The position numbers were made by a program, and so were the translations under genes. Below are positions 1 to 9,903 of a DNA stretch of 64,000 nucleotides, piece by piece. How positions within the stretch are numbered: the first letter of the stretch is position 1; each line of letters begins with the position of its first letter. A model generated the notes under the pieces. The model was not told where the DNA came from, made no database searches, and saw nothing but the letters and a program-made list of their open reading frames with translations. The DNA is taken from NCBI GenBank assembly GCA_027625915.1, contig JANTQA010000036.1, positions 10,065,001 through 10,129,000 of the forward strand, given 5' to 3'. The stretch comes from Anaeramoeba flamelloides. Its lineage: Eukaryota; Metamonada; Anaeramoebidae.

Positions 1-1379
1 TCTTGTTCTTGTTCTTGTTCTTGTTCTTGTTCTTTTTCATTTATATTTTTATTTTCATTTTTTTTTACTAAATTTTCATTTTCATTTTCTTTTTCATTTT
101 CAATTTCAATATCAATTTGTTTTTCTTGTTCTTGATCCCTTTTGATTAAATTGAATTCTTTTTCCTGATTTTTTTCCTTTACTTGATCTTTTTCTCCTTC
201 ATTTTCTATTTTTCCTATTTTCTTCTGTTTTTCGTTTGTTTTGTTGACTGTTTTTTGTTCAAATTGCTTCGAAATGAATAAGATTTTTTTGTTTTTTTTT
301 TTATTGGGTTTGTCAATTCCTTTTGAGTTCTCGTGTGGATCAACTTTTGTAAAGTCCTTTGCAAAACTTAAATTAGGTTTTGTAATAGTTGATTTTTTGA
401 GATTCTTTATTTCCTTTTGTTCATTCGAGTAAATATCTTTTTCATTCTTTTGAAAAAAAATTTTTGAATTTGTATTTGTATTTGCCCTTGTGCTTGTGTT
501 GGTGTTCGTTGTATTTTTATCAACAATAACAAAATTATTTTCCGAACTCTTCCTTGAGTTCTTCCTATTTTTTTTCTTTGTATTTATTGGGCTATGAAGT
601 AAAGACTGAAGAGACAATGGACTGTCAACATGAATTAACGAGATTATCTGATCCCTTTGTAGTGGTTTGTTTTCCTTAAAAGTTTGTAAAAATAAATGCA
701 GCTGTGTTGGGCTCTTCGTTTTCTTGAGGACGCACAAAACCATCCGAATTGGATCAAACTGGGAATACAAATGCTCTGAGTGGAGGTTCTCTGATTTCAT
801 TTTGATTGTTTTTTTTTTTGAATACCAAGCCGTTTTGACATTTATCGTGTTAAGAGTGATATCTTGTTGATCGACCAAGGACAAAAACCGATAGGTGTGA
901 TTCAAGCTACACTCTAAAAAATGTACTTGTGTTTTGACAGTCTCCTCAAAAATCGTTGCTAATTTTATTCCTTCCTTAGTATCAACAAGGATCGTTGAGT
1001 AACTTGTTTTTAATGATCCCTTCCTTCTTTTTAGCAGCATAGAGGGGGTGTTTTTGTTAGCCAAACGGTTTGCAATATAGAATTGCTTTAAATTAATAAT
1101 GATTAACTTTTCATCGTCGGAAACTGTTGCTGATTGAAACACACAAACAAAGGGTGGTGTGTAAAGCGGTTTCACCTCAAGCTCTGTTTGTTGATTTGGG
1201 GTTGGGGTTTTTAATAAAAAAAGTGTTGGGATTTGGGTTGTTTTTTTTGTTTGTAATTGGTTTTGTTGAATCACAAATAAGACACCAACTTTGGCTATAC
1301 CGATGTAACTGAAATAAGAATTTTTGATTTTATGATAGTTACTTGGCCACAACCTAAATTCTGGATAAGGCCTTATCAT
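1..1379 (-). CDS. Partial protein of unknown function with Lys/Glu/Gln-rich tail (runs off left edge)
   Basis: Minus-strand frame open from an ATG at 1377-1379 to the window edge, about 459 codons without a stop; an in-frame stop (1395-1397) lies just upstream of the ATG. I do not recognise the family. The first part (to about position 600) has ordinary mixed composition, for example KLIIINLKQFYIANRLANK and KLATIFEETVKTQVHFLE, and looks like a folded domain. From about 560 leftward it becomes Lys/Asn/Thr-rich and ends in Glu-Gln and Glu-Asn repeats at 1-130, like the low-complexity tails of other genes here. The start is uncertain: a later Met (1038-1040) or a tiny intron near 1307-1345 (GT...CAG) is possible. 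The C-terminus lies outside the window. Confidence 0.55.
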   Translation of the reverse strand, partial: MIRPYPEFRLWPSNYHKIKNSYFSYIGIAKVGVLFVIQQNQLQTKKTTQIPTLFLLKTPTPNQQTELEVKPLYTPPFVCVFQSATVSDDEKLIIINLKQFYIANRLANKNTPSMLLKRRKGSLKTSYSTILVDTKEGIKLATIFEETVKTQVHFLECSLNHTYRFLSLVDQQDITLNTINVKTAWYSKKKTIKMKSENLHSEHLYSQFDPIRMVLCVLKKTKSPTQLHLFLQTFKENKPLQRDQIISLIHVDSPLSLQSLLHSPINTKKKNRKNSRKSSENNFVIVDKNTTNTNTSTRANTNTNSKIFFQKNEKDIYSNEQKEIKNLKKSTITKPNLSFAKDFTKVDPHENSKGIDKPNKKKNKKILFISKQFEQKTVNKTNEKQKKIGKIENEGEKDQVKEKNQEKEFNLIKRDQEQEKQIDIEIENEKENENENLVKKNENKNINEKEQEQEQEQEQ

Positions 1380-1589
1380 TTTAAAAAGAAAGAATTATGG
1401 AAAAAATGATTTTTCGTCAAACCTTATTTGTTATTTTTTCACTATTTTTAAGCATTTAAAAAAAGTTCGTGGTTAAAAATACCACTCAGGTAATTTAAAA
1501 ATTGGAAAAAATTGTTCGAACTTGACGATCTATTCACTGAATTAGAAAATTGCTAAAAGATTTTTGAGAAAAAATTTAGATTTATTTTT

Positions 1590-1940
1590 TTTTTTATTTT
1601 AATTTAAGGGAGGAGTTTAGAATTCCTCTTGTTTGCCGTTAGGTTTTTTTTAATTTGAGAAATAAAAAGAAAATCTAAGAAATTTTTCTGTTTATTTCTC
1701 AAATTAAAAAAAACCGCGGTTAGCTTTTCCAGAAAACAAAAGAATAGAGAAAAATCTTTGATTTTTCTCCATTCTTTTAAATTTTGGAAAAGCTAGGCAC
1801 TCTACGATACTCACCGAATTCCTAAACTTGAATTTAGGAATCGTATAAAAGATTTCACATAGTTTCTTTATTTACTAAGGCTAATAAAAATAGTGAATCT
1901 TGTTTATTAATAATATTAAAAATATTATTATTATTTAAAA
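1590..1940 (-). mobile_element. 3' tail of a LINE remnant, interrupted by a palindrome array
   Basis: The flanks 1590-1637 and 1816-1940 match the 3' end of the LINE remnant at 31130-31300 in the same order and orientation. Shared landmarks are a T-rich run (poly(A) on the minus strand), then TTTAAGGG, CCTCTTGT, ATTCCTAAA, TAGGAATC and ACTAAGGCTAATAAA. The intervening 1638-1815 is absent from the 31-kb copy. No coding remnant was recognised beyond 1940, so only the tail is supported. Confidence 0.5.
1638..1815. repeat. Palindrome-array element F1 (two adjacent hairpins)
   Basis: Two imperfect palindromes sit side by side. The first runs from GTTAGGTTTTTTTTAATTTG to the complementary arm ending AAAAAAAACCGC. 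The second runs from AGCTTTTCCAGAAAACAAAA to TTTTGGAAAAGCT, followed by AGGCACTC. The same modules recur at 52620-53380 and 55735-56200. It lies inside a LINE tail, whose uninterrupted version is at 31150-31190. Confidence 0.6.
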
Positions 1941-2394
1941 TAAGTGAAAAAAATTTAGATTTATTATTTGAGATATATCATATTTTTTGGATTCTTTTGA
2001 GAAGTAATTAAAAACACCAAAAAATGTCTTACATAATTATTGTATTCTTTGGTTTTTTATTTCAAATAAAAATTCTCTCAAGAAACCATTTGTTAGATTC
2101 CAATTTAATAGGGTTTTTACATAACTGTTTATATAGAAGGTATTACTGAATGATAGATCCGAAATCGATTTTTTTGGCTAAATTTTCATGATCAGTTATC
2201 CTTTTAGGATTATATTTGGTTGAATATGAATTACTGACAAAAATTACTGAATATGTATGATGGAACAAAAATTATAGAAAATGAATTAAAGAAAAGAAGA
2301 TTTTTTTGAAATAAAAAGATCCTAAAATCTAACAAGTATTTTAATTGTCATATGATAATAAAACAAAAAAATTATAGTTATGACTTTAATTAAA

Positions 2395-3095
2395 CTCTGT
2401 TTCAGTCAAAGGGCCCAAAATTTTTTTCAAATATCAATTATTTTATATAATTGACCTTTGAAGAAAAAATAAGAAATAAGACAAATAATACACATCAAGG
2501 AATTGTTGATATATGTTTGAAAGAAAACTAATAAATCAATAAATTTTCTTAAAAATTGAAAAACTCAAACTATTAAGGCCCAATTGAGAAAAACAACAAT
2601 GTTCGCTATGAACTTCTACTGGTATTTGAATAATAAATAGGAAACCATTTTCACTCCATTTTCCATACTTTTCTTTTAGAAATTAAGCCCCAAATGAAGT
2701 GTGTTGGTATTTGTGGTCTCTATTTGAAAAAAGAAAAGAAAAAGAAGTGAAAATTTTTCACATTTATTATTCAAATATCAAGATCAAAGATCTTCATAAA
2801 ATTCCTTTAGAAATCAATATGATTTTTCAACAATCATTTCCATGGTTACAATAACCTTAGAATAACACATTTTTACCAAGTGGCTATTGATCTTGCAATA
2901 AAAAAAATATTTAGTCAAGTGAATTAGGTTTTAAAAAAATAATCGAAAAAAACAAAGTAAAAATGTGCAAAAATGTTCTCAATTTTGAAAATTTTCCAAA
3001 AGAAATTTTTTTCTTATATCTATACAAACCCTTTAAACATGGGTATTTCATACATTATAACTGGGCCCCTTTGACTGAAAAATAGTTTATTTTAA
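2395..3095. repeat. TIR element V1 (about 0.7 kb, non-coding)
   Basis: The left end has TTTCAGTCAAAGGGCCCA and the right end has TGGGCCCCTTTGACTGAAAA, which are inverted complements apart from one base, about 690 bp apart. No ORF of note inside. The left 200 bp is similar to 22655-22865 (TTTCTGTCAAAG end, then CAAATATCAATTATTTT and AAATTGAAAAACT). This is a non-autonomous element of unassigned superfamily; exact ends and target duplication are unclear. Confidence 0.55.
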
Positions 3096-4799
3096 TTTCT
3101 TGTCATATCTTTATTAATATCATAATTTATTAATACATATTGTTATTTATGGAATTTCTAGTTTTCTTTAAGACTCCTTCATATATGGGAGATGAAAAAA
3201 TAATTAATTTGTTATTCACTTTAGTCTATACATCTACTCCTCTTTTCTATATCTCGAAACTCTCTTTTTATTAAAATGTGTTTCATTCCAGATGGTTATT
3301 TGTTTTTTGGGGTAACAATTTGTATTATGATTTTTAAAGGTGTTTTGGTTTACCTTTTTTTCTTGTGAGACTTTAATATATTCCTTAAAAAACAATTTTC
3401 AAAAAATGATAAAAATAGAAATTACATAATATCTTTTATATGAAATAAATTCAGTAAAAAATTCATTATGTAAAATAAAATATATAACATAAATTACCAA
3501 AAAAAAATTAAAAAATAATCTAATCTCAAATAATGGGTGAATATCTTTTAAAGTTTCGATAAATTATATCCGGTTTCTATTTGATATATTAAATCAAAAT
3601 AAGTGTTTTTATTTCAAATTTTTTTTTATTCCAAAATAGAAATTATGAAAAATTCCTAGAGCTAGTAGAATTTTAAAGTCACAAACTTAAAACGAAATTT
3701 AAGACAGAAATAATCTCAAATTGATGCATACATTTTTTTAAAAAAATTTTTACACACTAATATAACTTAAATCGGAAAAATATACTTCAATTTTAGATTT
3801 TTTTAATAAATTAATTTTATTCAAATTTTGTGCCTTAAAGGTGAAATCAACAGTAAAAACAATCATATAGTTCAATTTTAAAATATAATCAAATATTTAT
3901 TTATTACAATTTTGCTAAATTAAATTGTAAGAATGATTTTTTTTCTGTTTTTCGAAATTATTGATTATTTTATTTTTTTTTTTTCAAGTTTGAGTTTTAT
4001 TTAATATTCCTTGTTTTTTTCTGCTATTTATTTTCAAAATTTATTCTTTTTTCTTACATAATGTATAATCAAAAGTTTATTAGTTGTAAATTAATTCAAT
4101 AAAAAAATAATACCCCAAAAATGGGTGTTTTTGTTCACAAGTTAGTAATTTTGAAAAAAGTGGGATATTCAAATCTTAATGAGTTTAATAAATGTCTTTT
4201 TTTAATTAGATAAAATTATGATAGCTTTGAAAAAAAAAAATTATAAAAGCTGTATAACTGAAATTTAATATGTATTTTTGGTTAACTTTAATTTTCAGAA
4301 TTTATTTTTTACAAATAATGATTGATTAGCATTAATTTGGGTTTTTTTTTTTTTTGTTCCTTAAATTTCACCCAAAGTCTGTGCCTTAAAAAAAGAACTG
4401 GTACTAAAGAGTTTAAGTTTTTATATAAGTGTCTGTTTTTTCTTTTGCTGAATATATTCCATTTGATTTGAATTTAGATTAATATGTTCTCCTAAACATC
4501 AGTAATATTATAAGTTATCCAATAAAAGAGTTATGATAACTCCAGATAATTTAATTTTTTTGATAACTTCAATATTTTTTTATTTAGAAACAAATTAATA
4601 AAATATGTACCACTTTTGTTAAGGGTGGTATTAATTGGTCTACATTTTAGGTTTTTAATATTGTTTGTATATCTGGTTTATTCAAGTCTAATATATTCTT
4701 TAATTCTTTTATGAATAATTGAAATCTTTCTTATTCGTATTAGAATTAGGGTAATGATAACTGAGTCGTCTTACTCTGAATTTAATTCTAATTATGAAT

Positions 4800-5310
4800 T
4801 GGGGTTTTTGAAAATCTATTTATATCTGTCAAAATAAAAATTAAACTCTAATTCGAAATTTTTAACACACAAAAATTCAATTCTTGAAAAAAAAAAAATC
4901 GTATTTAATCAATTCAAGAAGAAATACCAAATTAGAACCATTCACTAATTGAAATGTTAACCCTTTTTTTATCAATTACAATACTCAAAAAACAAAAAAT
5001 AAATTAATATCAAGACAAATAAAAAAAAGCTATGTTAAAAAGTTCGGAGAGAGAAAAACAAAAAAATACATTGATAAATTTGTACACATTCTCTAAACAA
5101 TTTTTTACCTATCAAATGGTTAGATACCACCAACTAATTTTATTTGAGTTCTTCTATTTTGAACAACTCAACTTTAATATAATATAAATCTTGAGAAAAA
5201 AATATTTATCAAAAGTAACTAATTACATAATTCAAAAAAAAAAAAAATCAAAAAAAACTAAAAAAATGAAAAAATAATTTTTATATTTTACAAAAAATCA
5301 AAATTATTTC
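4800..5310 (+). repeat. Dispersed repeat family R, copy R1
   Basis: Shares with copies at 13120, 24180, 32388, 36735, 56558 and 63640 an ordered set of blocks: TTAATCAATTC with AAGAAATACC, ATTACAATACTCA, TCAAATGGTTAGATACCA, CAACTAATTTTATTTGAG and AACTCAACTTTAA. Non-coding, ends not defined. The copies are diverged, so the family looks old. Confidence 0.5.
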
Positions 5311-5640
5311 CGATTTGTATAAAATTGAATTATTATGATTGTTTTAAATGTTTTTACTGAGGGGAAAATTTTGAATTCTAGTTTATATTTGAGAAAGTGA
5401 TATATCTGGTTTTGAATACTTTATCAAAACAATTAAAAACCTTATCTACATCATTTAACAACAACAGGATCAGCAACAAAAAAGAAAAGAAGAGAAAAAA
5501 AAAACAGCAATGAATAATTACTAACAGTATTCAATGTTTTTAAAAACATGAGACTTAAAATGATAATTTTATTAAAATAATTACATACAAATATGTATCA
5601 TAAATCAAACAATACAAATAAATTGTTTCTAAAACAAGAA

Positions 5641-8600
5641 TTAATCAGAAGAAAATGAAAAACCTTTTCTATTAATTAATTTGGTTTTATCATTATTTAA
5701 TTTCTCTTTATTTTTTTTTTTGAATTTCACTTTCACATTAACAATTTTGTTAAATATTGATGGTGTAAGTTTTTTACAAGAATCGTGAATAAAATTGATA
5801 TGTTCTAAATCTCTAGCTAACAAATATAATCGATCTCTTTTTTGCAAAATTGTAAATTTTGGGGGATTTGTGTAAACATAAGGCAATGGTGAAAAAATTG
5901 GAGAGGAATATCCAAACCTGTATATTGCTATTGGTATTGCGTCATGTATTTTGATTAAATAACTTAATAGTTCAAAATAAGTTTTATGAAAAAAAAAAGA
6001 AGGCAGTTTGAAAAGAAATAAAAAGCATTCTTGGCCGTTAAAATTCCTGTTCATTGTTTGATTTTTTTCTAAATTTTTCTGTTTCTTTGATTTTGGGCGC
6101 TGTATTTTTATTTTCTTATTTTGTTCATGAACGTTACCATCATTGTTATCACTGGTATTGCTGCTGTCGACAATACTGCTACTACTACTACTGCTGCTAC
6201 TGCCACTACTACTGCTGGTGGTGCTATCGCAGCCACTACTTTTATTCTGATTCTTATTAATATTAATTTTAATTTTCGTATTGTTTTTATCATTGATGTT
6301 ATTATTAAATAAAAACGTGTTTAATATTTGTATAAGGAAGGGCCTCCAATATGCAGAAGCCAGAAAAAGGTCGCAAAATTTGGATAAAACAATCCAACCA
6401 CTCGCATAATAAGAATTTGTCAAATATTCATCTGATTTTAAATATTTAATTTCCGGGCGAATCGAGGAATGATCAGATAGTTTGTATAATTTCTCTAAGA
6501 GAATTTTTGAATTTCTTTCTGATTTTTTTTTGGTCTTTTTTTTGCTCTTTTTTTTAGCAATCTGAGATTGTGTTTGTGGTTTGGCAAACCCGTTATTTTT
6601 ACTCCCGCCATCATTCTTATTGCTTCTTTTTTTATGCTTATTGTTTTTTTTATTAATTATATGCGACCTTTCCGGCATTGTTAAAAATTTTAAACTTTTT
6701 GGATGGTCAATTTCAGAAATAATTAAAGGTGGGAATTTCTTCGTTTGTTCAATGCTTTTTAAAACAAAAATTTCGTCAGCTCCTTTGAATAATTGACTAA
6801 TTGAATTTTTGTTATCGTAATTATCATTTGAAGTATCGTCATAGTTTGCGCTTTGATTGAAATTAACATTTACATTGTTGTTGTTATTGTTATGATAAGG
6901 ATCACTATGGTAATCGTTACCAGTGTCGAGATTTGGTAAGAGTAATAGTCTTGCTGCTGTCTGTATATTGGCACGTGAAAGGTCGTAACTGTTTTTAATA
7001 TTGCCACAAAGATAATACACCCTGGAGAAAATACTTAAAGGCGCCCATTGCTCCTTTGTCATTTTTGGGCTTAAAATAACAATCGGGATATTATTTCCCC
7101 AAATCCTTTTCCGGATTTCTCTTATATAATTACTAATCCCATTGTAAGACCCCACAATGATCAAATGACCAAGGAATCCTTGGCAATGAAGAATTGTAGA
7201 TTCTTTTAAACTTTTCATTCTCTTTTCAAGGTAAAAATTTTTTTTTGGTTGAGCGCCAACTAATTTATAAAAATATTGTGTTTCCTTCAAAAGACTTTCC
7301 TTTTTAATAAATTGTTTTTCAATTTTATATCCAATACTATTTTTCTTAAAATCAGTTCTTAGTTTCGAATTATTATTTTTATTTAACTTTGATTTTGGTT
7401 TGGTTTTGATTTTGATTTGATTTCCGTTTTCATTTTCAGAATTAGAACTAGTAGAAGTAGACATAGAAACAGTATCCGAATTGGAATTGATATTGGGGTT
7501 TGAATTCAAACTGGAATCAGAACCAGAATTTGAATTTGAATTTGATTCGGTGGTATCAGAAATCGAATCAAAGTTGGAATGGATTTGATTAGAACTATCA
7601 ATCAAATCAAATTTATTAGTGACCGATTGTATTTTTTTACCAGATAAATATTTCATAAAATCTGTTTCGTCATGATATATTAAAGATTGTTTAATTGATC
7701 TCATTGAAACTAAATATTCTTTGACATCTTTAATTTTCATTAATTTTTTTTTATTTTTTTTATTTTTTTCATTCATAATCTCTTCTTTTTTTGTTGAAAA
7801 GGGTTTATTAAAACTTGGATTAATTATATTATTTTTTTTTATATCTAAAAATTTACCAGTATTTTTTAATTCTTTTTCACACTCAACAAATTCTATCAAT
7901 TCCATTGATTTATTAAAAAATTCTCGATCATCCAACTTAAGGCTAAGCGTGCCATCATTATCATTACCATCAACATCACTCCCGTGTAAATGATTATTAA
8001 TTTGATTGATTTTATTTTGGTTACTACCAGTCATAAAACCATTATTATGACTAATATTATTATCATAATTATCATTATAATTATTATTATTATTATTATT
8101 TGGATTAATATTATTATTATTATTATTATGATCATAACCAGATCGAAAATTGAATTTTGATTTTTTTTTTTTAAGTTGAGAAATGTTTTCACTAATATTA
8201 AAAACCTTTTTGCAAAAAAGATCATAATCAATTTCATTAGCAATCATCACAAGTTCACATCTCTTTTTCAAAATAAAGCCAGACCCGGGATTCATCATCA
8301 ATGGTGGTCTATTTGATTTAATATGTGGGCGAGACACACCAATAATTAAAACGTTAAATTTCTGATAAATAGTGCAAACTGCAATATTAAAATTCATCCC
8401 AACAAGTATTTTTGGAGTAATGCATTTTCTAAACTCATTACTGGTTCCGAGCAGATATTCTCTTTTCCAATAAACCAAATCTGGTTCTATTTCAGAAAAC
8501 CAAGAGTATTGGCGAATAAACAGATTTGTAATTAAAGTGCCGAATCCAGGGATCATTGTGGATAATGCGAGCATTTTAAGGCGTATTTCGTCAGTGGAAA

Positions 8601-9903
8601 TTAATAACGAGGAATTAATTGTCTGCTTTTGGACTTTGCTTAAAGGAAGAAGGGTTTGGGCATAAATTTTGCATTTTGGTGCATAATTATTTAAGGAATA
8701 TAATGACATTACTAGGTATAAATTTGTTAATGTGGGGTTGGGTGATAGCTTGTCACCAAATAAAAAGCATGCCTTGGCCTTTTTTAAAGATGTTCTTTCC
8801 AAGTCTTGCTCGTTTACAGTCTTGCCAACCATGCATTTCACCTTATCTTGGAAAAACGGGTGTTTTAAAAAATTCAAAATTTCATACGAGGGCTTTGTTG
8901 GCACTAAGATAATGATGACATATTTTTCCAGGGAATCACAAAGAACAAAAAATTCCTTTAAGAAATGCAATAGAACACGTCGGTTGATGCACCCAGTTAG
9001 GATAATGTGCTTGGTTTGCGTGTGCTTTTTTTTTTTATAAACCTGGCCAATTAGCCGTTCACGTGCGTTATTGATCGCCTGCAAATCATTCACCTGTATG
9101 GGCATCACAATTAAAAAAGTGAGCACGACCACGATCATGAAGATCCTTCCATATGTCGTTTGCGGTGAGATGTCCCCATACCCCACCGTGGAGATCGTGA
9201 TCACCAAAAAGTAAATCGCGTCATGGAATTTGAGTTCCTGGCCAAAGTAGCCCTCAATCATCTGGATAATGATCGCGGAAGTCACGATGAGTGTCATCAG
9301 TGTCAAAATGATCTTGATCACCTGCCTTTTCAATAACGACGAACTGAATTTCAAGATCCGATACAGGTTGAAAAACCGAAACACCCGAAGCACCCTTAGG
9401 GTCCTGACTGTGGTAGTTGTTTCACGTGGGATAAATAAGGAGATGATAATTGGCAGAATACTAAAAAAATCAATCATCGCCCATTTGGTAAAATAGTATC
9501 TCAATTTGTCAGACGAGCAATACATTTTGATCAAGTAGTCACATAAAAAAAAGCAGCTGAAGACAATTTCAAAGAACGTAAACAAATTTTCAGAGTCAAA
9601 GTATTGCTCAAAAATTAGTAAGAAAATCGCTAAAAAGGTGACAATCGTCTGCGTGATTTCAAAAAGTGTCCCAAATTTGTTTCCAATCCGGAGCTTGTGA
9701 TTTAAAATCAATTGCGAACGTTTGTAATCTGCTTTGATTTTCAATTGCCAGACACTTGGTTTGTAATCGTTTTTTTGCAAAAAATAAAGAACCAAGTGAA
9801 TTGTGATCCGAATAAGAATAATTAGGAACCCAAAGCCAAAAAAAATAAGAAAAAATAGGATAATAGGAAATTTTGTATTTTGCAGAATTGATGGATCAAA
9901 CAT
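5641..9903 (-). CDS. Slo/BK-like potassium channel alpha subunit (six-TM, two RCK domains)
   Basis: K+-selective channel of the plasma or an internal membrane, gated by voltage and probably by ligand through cytosolic RCK domains. Single exon, 1420 aa from ATG 9901-9903; the frame is open a little further upstream, but only to a TTG. Visible: an extra N-terminal helix (S0-like, about 12-40), S1-S4 with an Arg-rich S4 (about 167-182, VRTLRVLRVFRFFNLYRIL), pore filter STVGYGD (about 238-244), then RCK1 (from about 291, KHIILTG). The Slo-typical stretches EDLERTSLKKAKACFLFGDK and STMIPGFGTLITNLF follow, then RCK2 (from about 895, HLIIVGSYNGISNYIREIRK) and a C-terminal YVYTNPP resembling Slo1 YVITNPP. 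Poly-Asn and Ser-rich inserts (7430-8140, 6090-6300) inflate the cytosolic linkers. No Asp-rich calcium bowl is evident, so Ca2+ activation is not established. Confidence 0.9.
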   Translation of the reverse strand: MFDPSILQNTKFPIILFFLIFFGFGFLIILIRITIHLVLYFLQKNDYKPSVWQLKIKADYKRSQLILNHKLRIGNKFGTLFEITQTIVTFLAIFLLIFEQYFDSENLFTFFEIVFSCFFLCDYLIKMYCSSDKLRYYFTKWAMIDFFSILPIIISLFIPRETTTTVRTLRVLRVFRFFNLYRILKFSSSLLKRQVIKIILTLMTLIVTSAIIIQMIEGYFGQELKFHDAIYFLVITISTVGYGDISPQTTYGRIFMIVVVLTFLIVMPIQVNDLQAINNARERLIGQVYKKKKHTQTKHIILTGCINRRVLLHFLKEFFVLCDSLEKYVIIILVPTKPSYEILNFLKHPFFQDKVKCMVGKTVNEQDLERTSLKKAKACFLFGDKLSPNPTLTNLYLVMSLYSLNNYAPKCKIYAQTLLPLSKVQKQTINSSLLISTDEIRLKMLALSTMIPGFGTLITNLFIRQYSWFSEIEPDLVYWKREYLLGTSNEFRKCITPKILVGMNFNIAVCTIYQKFNVLIIGVSRPHIKSNRPPLMMNPGSGFILKKRCELVMIANEIDYDLFCKKVFNISENISQLKKKKSKFNFRSGYDHNNNNNNINPNNNNNNNYNDNYDNNISHNNGFMTGSNQNKINQINNHLHGSDVDGNDNDGTLSLKLDDREFFNKSMELIEFVECEKELKNTGKFLDIKKNNIINPSFNKPFSTKKEEIMNEKNKKNKKKLMKIKDVKEYLVSMRSIKQSLIYHDETDFMKYLSGKKIQSVTNKFDLIDSSNQIHSNFDSISDTTESNSNSNSGSDSSLNSNPNINSNSDTVSMSTSTSSNSENENGNQIKIKTKPKSKLNKNNNSKLRTDFKKNSIGYKIEKQFIKKESLLKETQYFYKLVGAQPKKNFYLEKRMKSLKESTILHCQGFLGHLIIVGSYNGISNYIREIRKRIWGNNIPIVILSPKMTKEQWAPLSIFSRVYYLCGNIKNSYDLSRANIQTAARLLLLPNLDTGNDYHSDPYHNNNNNNVNVNFNQSANYDDTSNDNYDNKNSISQLFKGADEIFVLKSIEQTKKFPPLIISEIDHPKSLKFLTMPERSHIINKKNNKHKKRSNKNDGGSKNNGFAKPQTQSQIAKKKSKKKTKKKSERNSKILLEKLYKLSDHSSIRPEIKYLKSDEYLTNSYYASGWIVLSKFCDLFLASAYWRPFLIQILNTFLFNNNINDKNNTKIKININKNQNKSSGCDSTTSSSSGSSSSSSSSSIVDSSNTSDNNDGNVHEQNKKIKIQRPKSKKQKNLEKNQTMNRNFNGQECFLFLFKLPSFFFHKTYFELLSYLIKIHDAIPIAIYRFGYSSPIFSPLPYVYTNPPKFTILQKRDRLYLLARDLEHINFIHDSCKKLTPSIFNKIVNVKVKFKKKNKEKLNNDKTKLINRKGFSFSSD

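Larger units (their letters stand above)
1380..5640. other. Repeat-bearing intergenic region
   Basis: No gene seen. The region holds a LINE 3' tail interrupted by a palindrome array (1590-1940), a TIR element V1 (2395-3095) and an R-family copy (about 4800-5310). The stretch 3100-4800 is plain AT-rich DNA with poly(A)/poly(T) runs. The 3' end of the channel gene lies at the right side. Confidence 0.5.
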
